Shown here: in pieces, positions 17,430-26,287 of the stretch
How positions within the stretch are numbered: position 1 is the first letter of the stretch
Layout of the letters: each line of letters opens with the position of its first letter
Assembly: GCA_001604275.1 (NCBI GenBank)
Contig: LVBD01000008.1
Span: 1-64,000, forward strand
DNA length: 64,000 nt
Direction of reading: 5' to 3'
DNA from: Spirochaetales bacterium Spiro_02
GTDB lineage: Bacteria; Spirochaetota; Spirochaetia; Sphaerochaetales; Sphaerochaetaceae
Translations under genes and position numbers: made by a program
Notes under the pieces: generated by a model
Told to the model about the DNA's origin: nothing
The model's database searches: none
Seen by the model: the letters and a program-made list of their open reading frames with translations, nothing else

Positions 17430-18401
17430 GTGGACGAAACGATAAAACTGGAAATCCGCAATATGACGAAACTGTACAAGAACGGCGACGGGGTCAAGAA
17501 CATCAATCTCAAGGTCCGCAAGGGGGAGCTGATGACATTGCTCGGTCCGTCAGGGTGCGGCAAGACGACGATCTTGCGCACGATCGGTGGATTCCTGCAA
17601 TGCAACGCAGGGGAGATACTGATCGATGGAAAGAACATCGTCGCGATGCCGCCGGAGAAGCGGCCGACCGCGATGGTCTTCCAGAGCTACAATCTGTGGC
17701 CGCACATGACTGTCTACGATAACCTCGCGTTTGGACTGAAACTGCGCAAGATTCCGAAGCCGGAAATAGCCGAACGGATCGCCGACGCCCTGAAGCTGGT
17801 GAAGATGGAGGGAATGGAGAAGAAATATCCCAACCAGATGTCAGGCGGCCAGCAACAGCGGGTAGCGATAGCGCGATCCCTGTTGCTCAAGCCCGAGGTG
17901 CTGTTGCTCGACGAGCCGTTCTCGGCGCTCGACGCGAAGATCCGCATGCAGATGCGAGAGGAACTACGGAAGATACAGACGGACCTCGACATAACTGTGG
18001 TGTTCGTTACCCATGACCAGGAGGAGGCCATGGCCCTGTCGGACGTTACGGTGGTGATGAACAAGGGCAGTGTCGAGCAGATCGGTTCCCCGTATGAAAT
18101 CTATCATCATCCGGCGAGCCGGTATGTCGCAGACTTCATCGGCGAGATGAATTTCATCGAGGCGAAACTGGGAGTGCATACGGCGATCCGACCGGAGAAC
18201 ATCACGGTCCGAAAGGGGCCCGGCGGAGATTTGGACGGCACCGTCCGCAATATCATGATGCTCGGACACTATACGGAAATGATAGTTGATACCGAACTCG
18301 GACTAATAAAGGCGTTTTTATCAGGAGGCGAGGCCGAGGAATTCGTCCGAGGCGAGGCGGTATCCCTGTATTTCAGCGAAACCAAGGAGTTTTCCGAATA
18401 G
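17430..18401 (+). CDS. ABC transporter ATPase, PotA/UgpC type
   Basis: A 323-residue importer ATPase. Walker A LGPSGCGKTT, Q-loop MVFQSYNLWP, signature MSGGQQQRVAIARSL, Walker B VLLLDEPFSALDAKIR and the H-loop VTHDQEEAM are all intact. A short C-terminal OB/TOBE region with FIGEMNFIEA follows. The start is the GTG at 17430, nine bases after GAGGAGG; reading further upstream would run into the permease gene. Might also serve the ATPase-less ABC operon at 184-3320; this is inference. Confidence 0.9.
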   Translation: MDETIKLEIRNMTKLYKNGDGVKNINLKVRKGELMTLLGPSGCGKTTILRTIGGFLQCNAGEILIDGKNIVAMPPEKRPTAMVFQSYNLWPHMTVYDNLAFGLKLRKIPKPEIAERIADALKLVKMEGMEKKYPNQMSGGQQQRVAIARSLLLKPEVLLLDEPFSALDAKIRMQMREELRKIQTDLDITVVFVTHDQEEAMALSDVTVVMNKGSVEQIGSPYEIYHHPASRYVADFIGEMNFIEAKLGVHTAIRPENITVRKGPGGDLDGTVRNIMMLGHYTEMIVDTELGLIKAFLSGGEAEEFVRGEAVSLYFSETKEFSE

Positions 18402-18452
18402 CAGAAACAGCAAGGCTGGAGGGTCTTGCTCAAAGACAATAGGAGGTCTTAT

Positions 18453-19613
18453 ATGAAGAAGGTACTAGCACTTGTTTTGGTACTGGGTATGGTGCTCGCA
18501 CTGTTGCCTGCGGCGGGTGGCAAGGAAAGCGCCGCTACGGAAAATGCATCAGGCAAGCCGACCGTGACTGTGTGGACCGATGGAAGTCAGAACGTGTCCG
18601 ATCTGTTCACCGCGTTGATCGAAGCGTACAATGCACGCCCTGAATCGACATCCAACGTCAAGCTTCAGTTCATTCTCTCCGGTACCGGCGACGAAGGTTT
18701 CAACGCTCGTATCGCTGCGGCGTACAAGACGCAGCAGAAGGGAGCGGGAATCGACATTCTTGCGAACAACACCTCGACCCTCGCTGCGCTCGCCGATATC
18801 GCGGGGAGCAAGGATCTGTTCCGGGATATCGACTATTCCAGGCTGAAGAACTGGCCGAACGTCACCATGAAACCGACCGAGCTGGAAGGCAAGCTGGTTC
18901 CGTACCGCGGCACGACCGTCGTGTTCGCATACGATTCCAAGCGGCTTCCGAATCCTCCGACGACTTGGGCTGAACTGACTCGGTGGATCAAGGCGAATCC
19001 AGGCAGGTTCGCTTATTCTTCATCCGGCGGAGCGTTCTCTGCGTTCGTCAGGACGGCGACCTATCATCTCATCCCCGATATGAGCGCCAGACTGTCCAAC
19101 GATCCGAAGTGGGCCGAGCAGTGGGATCCTGGATTCGCATGGCTGAAGGAGATCCATCCGTATCTGTACAAGTCAGGCGGTTCGGTCGTGTATCCCAACA
19201 AGAACCAGGGATCCCTCGACCTGCTGATCAACAGCGAAGTCGACATGATTCCCGCATGGGCGGACCAGGTTCTGAGCAACATGGCCAACGGAACGCTTCC
19301 TCCGACGACGAAGATGACCCAGATGAGCGACGATGCGCTTTCCGGCACCGACGTGTCCCTGAGCATCGCATCGCTGTCCGAGAACCCGGACGCATGCTAC
19401 GATTTCATCGATTTCGTCATCAGTCCCGTCGGACAGAAAATCTGTCTCGAAGTCATGTATGCGGTTCCTGTCATCAACCCCGACCTGATCGACTCCGACA
19501 TGAAGAACGCTGTGTCCGGGCTTGATCCCTCGAAGTTCGCGATTCTTTCCATCGGCGACCTTGGAGATAAGCATACGCAGCGTTGGGAACGCGAGATCGC
19601 GACGCTCCGGTAG
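18453..19613 (+). CDS. ABC transporter substrate-binding protein, family 1
   Basis: Extracytoplasmic binding protein of 386 residues from the ATG at 18453 (MKKVLALVLVLGMVLALLPA), with TAGGAGG upstream. The signal peptide covers about residues 1-21 and lacks a lipobox cysteine. The body resembles PotD/FbpA-type receptors (TVWTDGSQN; PPTTWAELTRWIKANPGRF). Supplies the permeases at 16532 and 19696. Confidence 0.88.
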   Translation: MKKVLALVLVLGMVLALLPAAGGKESAATENASGKPTVTVWTDGSQNVSDLFTALIEAYNARPESTSNVKLQFILSGTGDEGFNARIAAAYKTQQKGAGIDILANNTSTLAALADIAGSKDLFRDIDYSRLKNWPNVTMKPTELEGKLVPYRGTTVVFAYDSKRLPNPPTTWAELTRWIKANPGRFAYSSSGGAFSAFVRTATYHLIPDMSARLSNDPKWAEQWDPGFAWLKEIHPYLYKSGGSVVYPNKNQGSLDLLINSEVDMIPAWADQVLSNMANGTLPPTTKMTQMSDDALSGTDVSLSIASLSENPDACYDFIDFVISPVGQKICLEVMYAVPVINPDLIDSDMKNAVSGLDPSKFAILSIGDLGDKHTQRWEREIATLR

Positions 19614-19639
19614 TTCGTTCCGCACGTAGTGCAGAAAAA

Positions 19640-19677
19640 GGGGAGGGGCGTCCGCGCTTTCGTGTCCGCCCCCTCCC
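19640..19677 (+). other. intergenic hairpin between binding protein and permease
   Basis: The G-rich arm GGGGAGGGGCG (19640-19650) pairs with CGCCCCCTCCC (19667-19677) with a single bulge. A short GGTTTT follows, too weak for a standard terminator; partial termination or mRNA protection is likely. Confidence 0.7.
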
Positions 19678-19695
19678 GGTTTTGGAGGAAACTAT

Positions 19696-20559
19696 ATGGG
19701 ACAGGCCAAGGAAACATGGAAAAAGACGCTGCTGATCGTGGCGATGCTGGCTCCGGCATTGCTGATCACTATCGGGATCGTCATCTATCCGATCATCAAT
19801 ACGGTTATCAACAGCTTCGTGGATGCTGAGACCGGCGCGCCGACTTTGCGTTACTACACATATCTGTTCACCGATGAACTTGCACGGGACCATATCGTCT
19901 ACACCCTGTGGATCGCGGTGCTTACCGTCGCGATCTCGATGATCCTTGCGTATCTGCTTGCGCTGTATCTGCGTTTTTCCGATACCAAGATCAGCAAGAC
20001 GATCGGGACGCTATATCTGCTGCCCCGATTCATCCCGAACCTCGTCACGATCTACGCTGTCATGACGATCGTGCGTGACTCCGGCCTGATCAACCGGATC
20101 TTCATGGCGTTCGGCGTGAATTTCAAGCCTGGGCTACTGTTCAATTCGAAGGGCGTCATCATGATGAACGTGATCTTCAACATCCCGTTCGCAACGATGA
20201 TCATAGTAGCGGCGCTGTCGGGGATTTCCGAGTCAATCGTCGAGAGCGCCAGGGATGTCGGCGCCAGCCGGTTCCGCGTGTTCTTCCAGATGATCCTGCC
20301 TCTTTCGTTCAAAGACGTGATGATCGCCATGGTGTTCATATTCATGAGCAACATCAGTTCGTTCACGACCCCGTACCTGATCGGTCGCAACCATCCGCTG
20401 TTGCTGGGCGTATATCTGCGCAAGACGTTCGCCAACCGGGAATACAATCTCGCCGCGGCGATATCGGTCGTTATCTTCCTCTTCAGCGCGGTATCGGCGT
20501 TCGTGTATCTGTATACGAACCTGAAGGAGAAGGACTGGGAATCCAGGGCTCCGCAGTGA
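19696..20559 (+). CDS. ABC permease, PotB-like
   Basis: Membrane subunit of 287 residues with six helices; EAA loop SARDVGASRFRVFFQMILPLS near residue 190. ATG 19696 follows TTTGGAGG. It is the last gene of the GDPD operon. The order hydrolase-permease-ATPase-receptor-permease is unusual and places the two permeases apart. Confidence 0.88.
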   Translation: MGQAKETWKKTLLIVAMLAPALLITIGIVIYPIINTVINSFVDAETGAPTLRYYTYLFTDELARDHIVYTLWIAVLTVAISMILAYLLALYLRFSDTKISKTIGTLYLLPRFIPNLVTIYAVMTIVRDSGLINRIFMAFGVNFKPGLLFNSKGVIMMNVIFNIPFATMIIVAALSGISESIVESARDVGASRFRVFFQMILPLSFKDVMIAMVFIFMSNISSFTTPYLIGRNHPLLLGVYLRKTFANREYNLAAAISVVIFLFSAVSAFVYLYTNLKEKDWESRAPQ

Positions 20560-20617
20560 CGGACTCCGTGGCGGGCTCCCACCGCCGTCGGAAACGAGGC
20601 ATGGTAGTACCGATGCC

Positions 20618-21394
20618 TCAGTTCTCCGTACCCGCCTGTTCCTTAATGGGGATCTGGATTTCGGTGATGTAGTTTGCGCTGTCGTTCTCGACGAACTGGT
20701 CGATGATGTTGAAGCTGATATGCTCGTCTTCGTGCGCCAGTTCGGGAAAGACTGCACAGGCTCTCCGGTATGTGTCCTTGATGCCGGCATACGGACCTTG
20801 GTGGAACGCGCAGATGAACCTGCCCGCCGGGATGGTCTCCGTTTCAATGGGTTCGGCTTTCTGCGCTTCCAGTTCGATGCCGCTGAACGAGGTGTCGAGA
20901 TATGCGCCGAACATCTTCTCCGTTCCATGGTAGAATACCACCGTGGGATAGAAATAGAACGAATCGTGGAAGTAGAGGCTCTCCTCTTTCGATGGCTCGA
21001 TGGCCAGCCCGTAGCGCTCGCTAATAGCCTTGAGCCGCTTGTCCAGATACTTCCGGTCGGTGAACGGGTATCTCTTTTCGTGCAGACCGAGGGTGATGTT
21101 CTGCGATACGGTGAGTTTCGGAACCAGGGTGAAGTGCTGGTGCACCATCCCGATGTTCCGGGCGATCGCATCCTTGGGGGACCGGAAGATGACCGGTTCT
21201 CCCTTCCAAGTAATCATCCCGCGATCATACGGATAGAGACCGTAGAGGATGTTCATCAGCGTCGTCTTTCCTGCACCGTTCTCGCCGAGCAGCGCATGGA
21301 TCTCCCCGGATGCGACTTCCAGCGAGATATCGTCGTTCGCCGGAACGCCGAAAAACGACTTGCAGATGTGTTTCATCGACAGGACAGTGTCCAT
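20618..21394 (-). CDS. truncated ABC ATPase fused to a GyrI-like effector-binding domain
   Basis: A 258-residue chimera. Residues 1-130 match the N-terminal part of a nucleoside/BMP-type ATPase: Walker A LGENGAGKTTLMNILYG and Q-loop MVHQHF. The match stops at RYGLAIEPSK, where the signature motif and Walker B should follow. From about residue 137 the sequence matches a GyrI-like/AraC_E_bind domain (IPAGRFICAFHQGPYAGIKDTYR), as found at the C-terminus of BmrR-like regulators. Start ATG 21394 follows GAGGAGGT. It cannot work as an ATPase. It follows the BMP binding protein where a full ATPase and two permeases would be expected. Probably the product of a deletion; whether the fusion has a function is unknown. 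Confidence 0.8.
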   Translation of the reverse strand: MDTVLSMKHICKSFFGVPANDDISLEVASGEIHALLGENGAGKTTLMNILYGLYPYDRGMITWKGEPVIFRSPKDAIARNIGMVHQHFTLVPKLTVSQNITLGLHEKRYPFTDRKYLDKRLKAISERYGLAIEPSKEESLYFHDSFYFYPTVVFYHGTEKMFGAYLDTSFSGIELEAQKAEPIETETIPAGRFICAFHQGPYAGIKDTYRRACAVFPELAHEDEHISFNIIDQFVENDSANYITEIQIPIKEQAGTEN

Positions 21395-21435
21395 ACCGGT
21401 ACCTCCTCGTGTGTTCTTTCCCTTGGATACGCAAG

Positions 21436-21481
21436 GCTCCAGCAGTGGAGCGGGCAAGGCCGGAGGGCCGCCGGCCTTGCC
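21436..21481 (-). other. twin hairpins between BMP receptor and ATPase fragment
   Basis: GGCAAGGCCGG (21453-21463) pairs perfectly with CCGGCCTTGCC (21471-21481), an 11-bp stem. GCTCCA/TGGAGC (21436-21451) forms a second small stem beside it. No T-tract on either strand. Confidence 0.75.
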
Positions 21482-21491
21482 GCCAGCGACA

Positions 21492-22496
21492 TCATTTCGT
21501 CGGTGAAGAAATGATCGGAACCTCCAGTTCACCCGACTTGATCCTGTCGCAGGCCTGGGCGACGAGATCCTTGACGCTCTGCGGAATCTTGTCCGCCAGA
21601 CCATGGTATCCGGCGATCTCCACCACGCCCTTGTCCATGCCGAGGTTGTAGACGCCGCCCTTGAACGTACCGTCGAGGATCGACGAAACAGCGGTGATCA
21701 TGACCTGGTCCATGTTGTAGATGGTGGAGGAGAGTACGTAGTCCGGAGCGATCGAGTTCTGGTCGTAGGAATTGCCTGCGCAGTAGATACCCCGTTCGGC
21801 GCATGCGATGAGCGCTCCATTGCCAGCCTGGTTCGCGACCTGATAGACCACGTCCGCGCCGCGGTTGATCATGGTGACGGCGGCTTCATAACCCAGGTTC
21901 GTGTCCGTGAACGAATTGATGTAGATTTCCAGGACCTTGATCGAAGGATCGATGGTCTGAGCCGCGAGCTTGAACGCCTCGAGTTCCTTTGTGATGGAGG
22001 GCTGTTCGAATCCTCCAATGACTCCGATGGTCTTTGTCCTGCTCATGCTGGCCGACAACAATCCCATGACATATGCGCCCTGTTCGCACGCCATGACGTA
22101 CGAGGCCGCGTTGTCGGAATAAGAGTCGGCTTCCGTGGCCAGGAAGTATTTGTCAGGGAATTCGGAAGACACCGCAGCGGCCGGTTCTCCGTATTGGTAT
22201 CCATGTCCGATGACAATATCGTACCCATCGGCGGCAAGCTGACGGAACGCCGCTTCGGAAGAGGCGATGTCAACATTCTCCATGATCGTCGTCTTGAAAC
22301 CGAACTTCGCGGCGGTGGCTTCAAGTCCGGATACAGCGACCGCGTTCCAACCCTGATCGTTGGCGGGGCCGGAAAGGATCAGGGCCATGGAACTCGGCGC
22401 GCTTGTTCCGACCGTCGTCTGTTCTTTTGCGCCGCCGGCAAAAACGCTTGCCAGGGCTACTGTCACGATGAGCAGAATCACAGTAACTTTTTTCAT
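21492..22496 (-). CDS. BMP-family ABC substrate-binding protein
   Basis: A 334-residue receptor of the basic membrane protein/PnrA family, whose characterised members bind purine nucleosides. Signal peptide ends SVFAGGAKE. The family features ILSGPANDQGWN, VIGHGYQY, IGVIGGFEQP and GADVVYQVANQAGNG are visible. Start ATG is preceded by TAGGAGGGAAACG. Its neighbours are a guanine/8-oxoguanine-type deaminase upstream and a broken ATPase downstream with no permease, so uptake through this system has probably been lost unless permeases are encoded elsewhere. Confidence 0.9.
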   Translation of the reverse strand: MKKVTVILLIVTVALASVFAGGAKEQTTVGTSAPSSMALILSGPANDQGWNAVAVSGLEATAAKFGFKTTIMENVDIASSEAAFRQLAADGYDIVIGHGYQYGEPAAAVSSEFPDKYFLATEADSYSDNAASYVMACEQGAYVMGLLSASMSRTKTIGVIGGFEQPSITKELEAFKLAAQTIDPSIKVLEIYINSFTDTNLGYEAAVTMINRGADVVYQVANQAGNGALIACAERGIYCAGNSYDQNSIAPDYVLSSTIYNMDQVMITAVSSILDGTFKGGVYNLGMDKGVVEIAGYHGLADKIPQSVKDLVAQACDRIKSGELEVPIISSPTK

Positions 22497-22517
22497 CGTT
22501 TCCCTCCTAGGAAAGAT

Positions 22518-23912
22518 TTAGAACAAAGTATGAAAAGCTTCGCACGGCTGTCGAAGAACCCTGTCGCAGACCGCTTCCCCCTCGGCCCGCAATCTGTGCT
22601 CATCGACGCCCTGCAGCGTTCCATCTCGATAGACCGTCCTACCGTTGATCATGGTAAGGAATACATTGCCCGTCACTCCGACGCGGGCGAGCAGGTTCGC
22701 CGGGTCGTGCTCCGTCCCCGTCAGTTCGAGGCTCCGAGCATCGACCATGAACAGATCGGCCCCCTTGCCGGCGGAAAGCGAGCCGAGATCTGTCCTCCCA
22801 AGTGTCTTCGCACCGCCGACCGTCGCGATCTTCAGCATGTCGTACGCCGATATCGCACCTCGTCGCTCCTTGCTGTAGTAGCACTGCATGGTGTATGCCA
22901 TGCGCAGGGAGTCCAGCAGGTTCGACGAATCATTCGTCGCCGATCCATCGCAACCGAGGCTGACGTTCACGCCGATCTCGTTCAACCACTTGATCGAAAG
23001 GATCGGAAAACCGCCGAGAACCGCTGGGGCGGGGCAGTGGCTGACTCCGGTTCCCGCCTTTGCCATCCGCTCGAATTCCTCGGCGGTGAGCTCCCAGCAA
23101 TGGGCGTACCAGACGTCTGGCCCGGCGAAGCCGATGTCCTCGCACCAAGTCAGCGTCCGTTTTCCCCATCGCTGGACCATGGTCTCGTTCTCTCCCTCGC
23201 CGAGATGGGTGTGCATGAACACCCGGTTCTTGCGCGCCATGGCCACCGTTTCCTCGAACGTCTCTTTGTAGGAATTCATCGGCTGACATGGCGCCATGAC
23301 AATCCGGCTCATCGAGAAGGGCTCTGGGTCGTGATACAATCCTATGATCCGTTCGCAGTCCCTGAGGAACTTGTCGGTGGTCTCCAGCATGTTCTCCGGA
23401 ATCGTACTTCCTTGCTCTCTGGGAAGCGTGTTGGCACCGCGTCCGGCATGATAGCGGATCCCCAGTTCCTTCGCCGCCTGCATCTGTCGATCGACCGGGG
23501 TGTCCCCTGTGGCGGTCGTGTAGCAGTACTGATGGTCGAAGGCAGTGGTGCAGCCATGCTTGATCAGATCGGACAGCGCGGTGAGTGTCGAATAATAGAT
23601 GACATCGCCGTTGATTCGCTGGAATATCCGGTATATCTTGTCCAGCCACTGCGGAACCGTCATGTTCGGATAATCGATCGTCCTGAGGTTCCTGACGAAT
23701 GTCTGGAAAAAATGGTGATGGGTGTTGATCAACCCGGGATAGATAAATTTCCCGGCGGCGTCGATCGTCTCGTCGTACGGTCGGTCAATGTTCTTGCCGA
23801 TCGCCACGATGCTCGGTCCGTCGACCAGCATGTCGGCATCATAGTATATCGTATCGCTCTCGTCACAGGTTACAATCGCCTGTGCGTTCTTGATCAGGAT
23901 TTTCTTCCCCAT
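22518..23912 (-). CDS. amidohydrolase, 8-oxoguanine deaminase/atrazine chlorohydrolase type
   Basis: A 464-residue metal-dependent deaminase. Metal ligands appear in PGLINTHHHFFQT, HTHLGEGE, YAHCWELT and LGCDGSATND. These match 8-oxoguanine deaminase and hydroxy-s-triazine hydrolases better than cytosine deaminase. Start chosen at ATG 23912, eight bases after AGGAGG; an ATG six bases upstream is too close. Next to a purine-type BMP receptor, so a role in salvage or disposal of an amino-purine is likely. Confidence 0.85.
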   Translation of the reverse strand: MGKKILIKNAQAIVTCDESDTIYYDADMLVDGPSIVAIGKNIDRPYDETIDAAGKFIYPGLINTHHHFFQTFVRNLRTIDYPNMTVPQWLDKIYRIFQRINGDVIYYSTLTALSDLIKHGCTTAFDHQYCYTTATGDTPVDRQMQAAKELGIRYHAGRGANTLPREQGSTIPENMLETTDKFLRDCERIIGLYHDPEPFSMSRIVMAPCQPMNSYKETFEETVAMARKNRVFMHTHLGEGENETMVQRWGKRTLTWCEDIGFAGPDVWYAHCWELTAEEFERMAKAGTGVSHCPAPAVLGGFPILSIKWLNEIGVNVSLGCDGSATNDSSNLLDSLRMAYTMQCYYSKERRGAISAYDMLKIATVGGAKTLGRTDLGSLSAGKGADLFMVDARSLELTGTEHDPANLLARVGVTGNVFLTMINGRTVYRDGTLQGVDEHRLRAEGEAVCDRVLRQPCEAFHTLF

Positions 23913-24223
23913 GAACATATCCTCCTGCAAAACCTTTCCGGCTCTGGCTACACCGTAGAGCATATAGTAACTATAGGTTCAATCACCAAAATGAAAAAAA
24001 AGTCCCGCTGCGCGAAATTCATCGACCTCCCTTTTCCGGACCAGAGCGCACACCTCCGGGCTTTCCCCGAACGCCGTTGTTTCGCTCTCCGCGCAATATC
24101 TTGCGCGAAGCATCGAAAGATGATAGGATTGTGCTGGTTGAATTATTTAATAAACTTTAGTAATTAATATACCAATGAGGTACGCCCGCTTCCGGCGTAC
24201 ATGCGAGGCAGGAGGGATCACGT
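23913..24223. other. divergent intergenic region with AT-rich operator-like patch and 5'-UTR hairpin
   Basis: Between the deaminase and the SIS gene. GTACGCC and GGCGTAC (24181-24201) form a 7-bp stem in the leader of the SIS gene. Upstream of it an AT-rich patch (24140-24172) with TTATTTAATAA could be the site of the ROK regulator encoded in the same operon. No coding frame is convincing. Confidence 0.4.
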
Positions 24224-25282
24224 ATGAAAATGATCGACTACATCAACGAACAGCCGAAACTCTTCCGTGAAGTACTGGCGGACCGTAACGATATCTGCGC
24301 CAAGTTCGTCGGGCTCTATCAGAATGGGATGTTCGACAGAATCTATCTGGTGGCGAGCGGAACAAGCAAGAACGCGGCGGCCGCGGCGGCCCCGTTCATG
24401 GAGCAAATCCTCGGTATATCGGTAGACATCGTCGAATCCTCGCGCTCCCTGCGCTTTTTCGGGAACGTTCCGCTTGCTATCTTCATCAGCCAGGGCGGCA
24501 ACTCGACCAATACCATCGCAGCGATCAGGCGTGCGAAAGGGATCGAATCGCTGGTACTGACCGGTAATCCCGAAGGAAAAGCCAACGCACTGTCCGTGAA
24601 CCGCATGCTCATTCCCTGCGGCGAGGAGACCGTCGGACCGAAGACGAAAGGCTACACGATCACAGTGCTGACGCTCTACCTTATGGCGCTCGAGGCGGCT
24701 CTTGCCGTCGGTCGGCTCACCTCAGGGGAATATGAGTCGTACATCGCCGTTCTTGAATCGACGGGAAGGAACTTGCAGGAAAACATCGAGCGGTCGCGCC
24801 GATGGGTCGAATCGAACGCAGATCGTCTGTCGCACATGGGAACCGTCTATGTGGTCGGCAAGGGACAGGGATATTCCATCGCGAACGAAGGCGCCCTGAA
24901 AATGATGGAGACATTGCTGATTCCTGCGTTCGGATTTGAGTTCGAAGAGTACCTGCACGGACCGGATTGCTCGCTCAAGCAGCAGATATCCGGCTGCTAT
25001 CTGCTTCCCGTCGAAAGCGATCCCGACCATGCCCGAATGCAGCGGTTCGCCCGCCTTCACTGGAACCTGTCCGATACCGTGTTCACCGTCGGTTGGTCGA
25101 CATCCGACAAGCGGGATCTCGCGTTGGTCGGAAGCGGCAACTGGTATACTGCTCCGTTCGAGCAAATCCTCCCGTTCCAGATTCTGAGCGCCGATATTCC
25201 TGTCGCGCTGGGCATCGAGGGCGAAGGTGCCCGACGTTTCAAAGAGATGGACGGGTTGTTCGATGTCAAGGCGAAAGCCTGA
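24224..25282 (+). CDS. SIS-domain sugar isomerase/deaminase (GlmS C-terminal/FrlB/AgaS-like)
   Basis: A 352-residue protein with two SIS domains. The first shows VASGTSKNAAAAAAPFM and IFISQGGNSTNT; the second shows YVVGKGQGYSIANEGALKMME and the EEYLHGPDC stretch typical of GlmS/FrlB/AgaS relatives. The glutaminase domain of GlmS is absent, so it should deaminate or deglycate an amino-sugar phosphate rather than make one. Start ATG 24224 after GCAGGAGGG. First gene of an operon with a kinase, ROK regulator and deacetylase. Confidence 0.85.
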   Translation: MKMIDYINEQPKLFREVLADRNDICAKFVGLYQNGMFDRIYLVASGTSKNAAAAAAPFMEQILGISVDIVESSRSLRFFGNVPLAIFISQGGNSTNTIAAIRRAKGIESLVLTGNPEGKANALSVNRMLIPCGEETVGPKTKGYTITVLTLYLMALEAALAVGRLTSGEYESYIAVLESTGRNLQENIERSRRWVESNADRLSHMGTVYVVGKGQGYSIANEGALKMMETLLIPAFGFEFEEYLHGPDCSLKQQISGCYLLPVESDPDHARMQRFARLHWNLSDTVFTVGWSTSDKRDLALVGSGNWYTAPFEQILPFQILSADIPVALGIEGEGARRFKEMDGLFDVKAKA

Positions 25283-25298
25283 TCGTAAGGAACCGCAT

Positions 25299-26270
25299 AT
25301 GCAACATATTGATTATGTGATCGGCATCGACAGCGGCGGCACGCACTACCGGCTGAAAGCGGCGGACCTGCACGGTACGGTCCTTGGCGAATATGTCGGA
25401 ACCCCCGCGAACCATCATCAGATGTCACGACAGGAGATGCTGGACCGGATCGACCGGCACGTCGACGCCTTGCTCGCCCAGTTCGGCGGCAGCAGAGCCG
25501 AGGCGCAGGCATTGGTATGCGGTACGACGGGGCTGGACAGCGACGAGGAAGGCTTGATGCTCCAAGCCCTCTATGAAGGCATCGCCGGTTTCTCGTGTCC
25601 GATGCGGATCATGAACGACGCGGAGCTTGCCCACTATACAGTGACCGGCGGCGAGGGGATTCTCGTCATCTGCGGCACCGGCTCCATCGCCTACGGACGC
25701 AACTCGGCCGGCCGGACCGCCCGGGCAGGTGGCTGGCTGTTCACGATCATGGGGGACGAAGGCAGCGGCGCCTGGATCAGCAGGATGGCGCTGCGTCATC
25801 TCGGCCGGTATTTCGACGGCGCGGTCGCACAGTCTCCGCTGGTACGGCTGACCCGCGGACGTCTGGACCTGGAGAGCCGCAACGACCTTATCGAGTTGTC
25901 CCGCCGCATGGGCACGCAGCCGTGGTTCACGCCCCAGCTGGGACAGACGGTGGACGAAGCGGCCGCACAAGGCGACGGAACGGCCATAGAAATTCTCAAG
26001 ACAGCAGCGCACCATGTGTTCGGTGTCGTGGAAGATCTGGTCGTGGCGTTGCAGATGGATGGAGAGGATTCGTTCAAGCTCGGTCTATGGGGGAGCACCA
26101 TCCTCCGTTCCCCTGTGCTCAAGCGGACATTTCTCGAACTGGTTCATGAGCGGTATCCCCATGTGGAAGTACGCTATGCGGACAAGCAGGCCGTGGACGG
26201 TGCTGTCGACTTGGCCCTGTCCATGTGTCGCGCCGGAGGCAACTGCAATGCCGATGGCTGCCACCGTTAG
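25299..26270 (+). CDS. BadF/BadG/BcrA/BcrD ATPase family kinase, N-acetylglucosamine kinase-like
   Basis: A 323-residue ASKHA-fold kinase from the ATG at 25299. The phosphate-1 loop is GIDSGGTHYRLKAAD, the phosphate-2 region ICGTGSIAYGR and the following AGGWLFTIMGDEGSGAW matches NAGK-type kinases. Only 16 bp after the SIS gene. Predicted to phosphorylate an amino sugar that the SIS enzyme then processes. Confidence 0.82.
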   Translation: MQHIDYVIGIDSGGTHYRLKAADLHGTVLGEYVGTPANHHQMSRQEMLDRIDRHVDALLAQFGGSRAEAQALVCGTTGLDSDEEGLMLQALYEGIAGFSCPMRIMNDAELAHYTVTGGEGILVICGTGSIAYGRNSAGRTARAGGWLFTIMGDEGSGAWISRMALRHLGRYFDGAVAQSPLVRLTRGRLDLESRNDLIELSRRMGTQPWFTPQLGQTVDEAAAQGDGTAIEILKTAAHHVFGVVEDLVVALQMDGEDSFKLGLWGSTILRSPVLKRTFLELVHERYPHVEVRYADKQAVDGAVDLALSMCRAGGNCNADGCHR

Positions 26271-26287
26271 GATGCCATGGAGGCTGT

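Noticed and set aside
23964-24180. Extension of a very long plus-strand frame (21603-24167) through the BMP/deaminase region
   Set aside because: Antisense to two clear genes with conserved motifs; no start and shadow composition.
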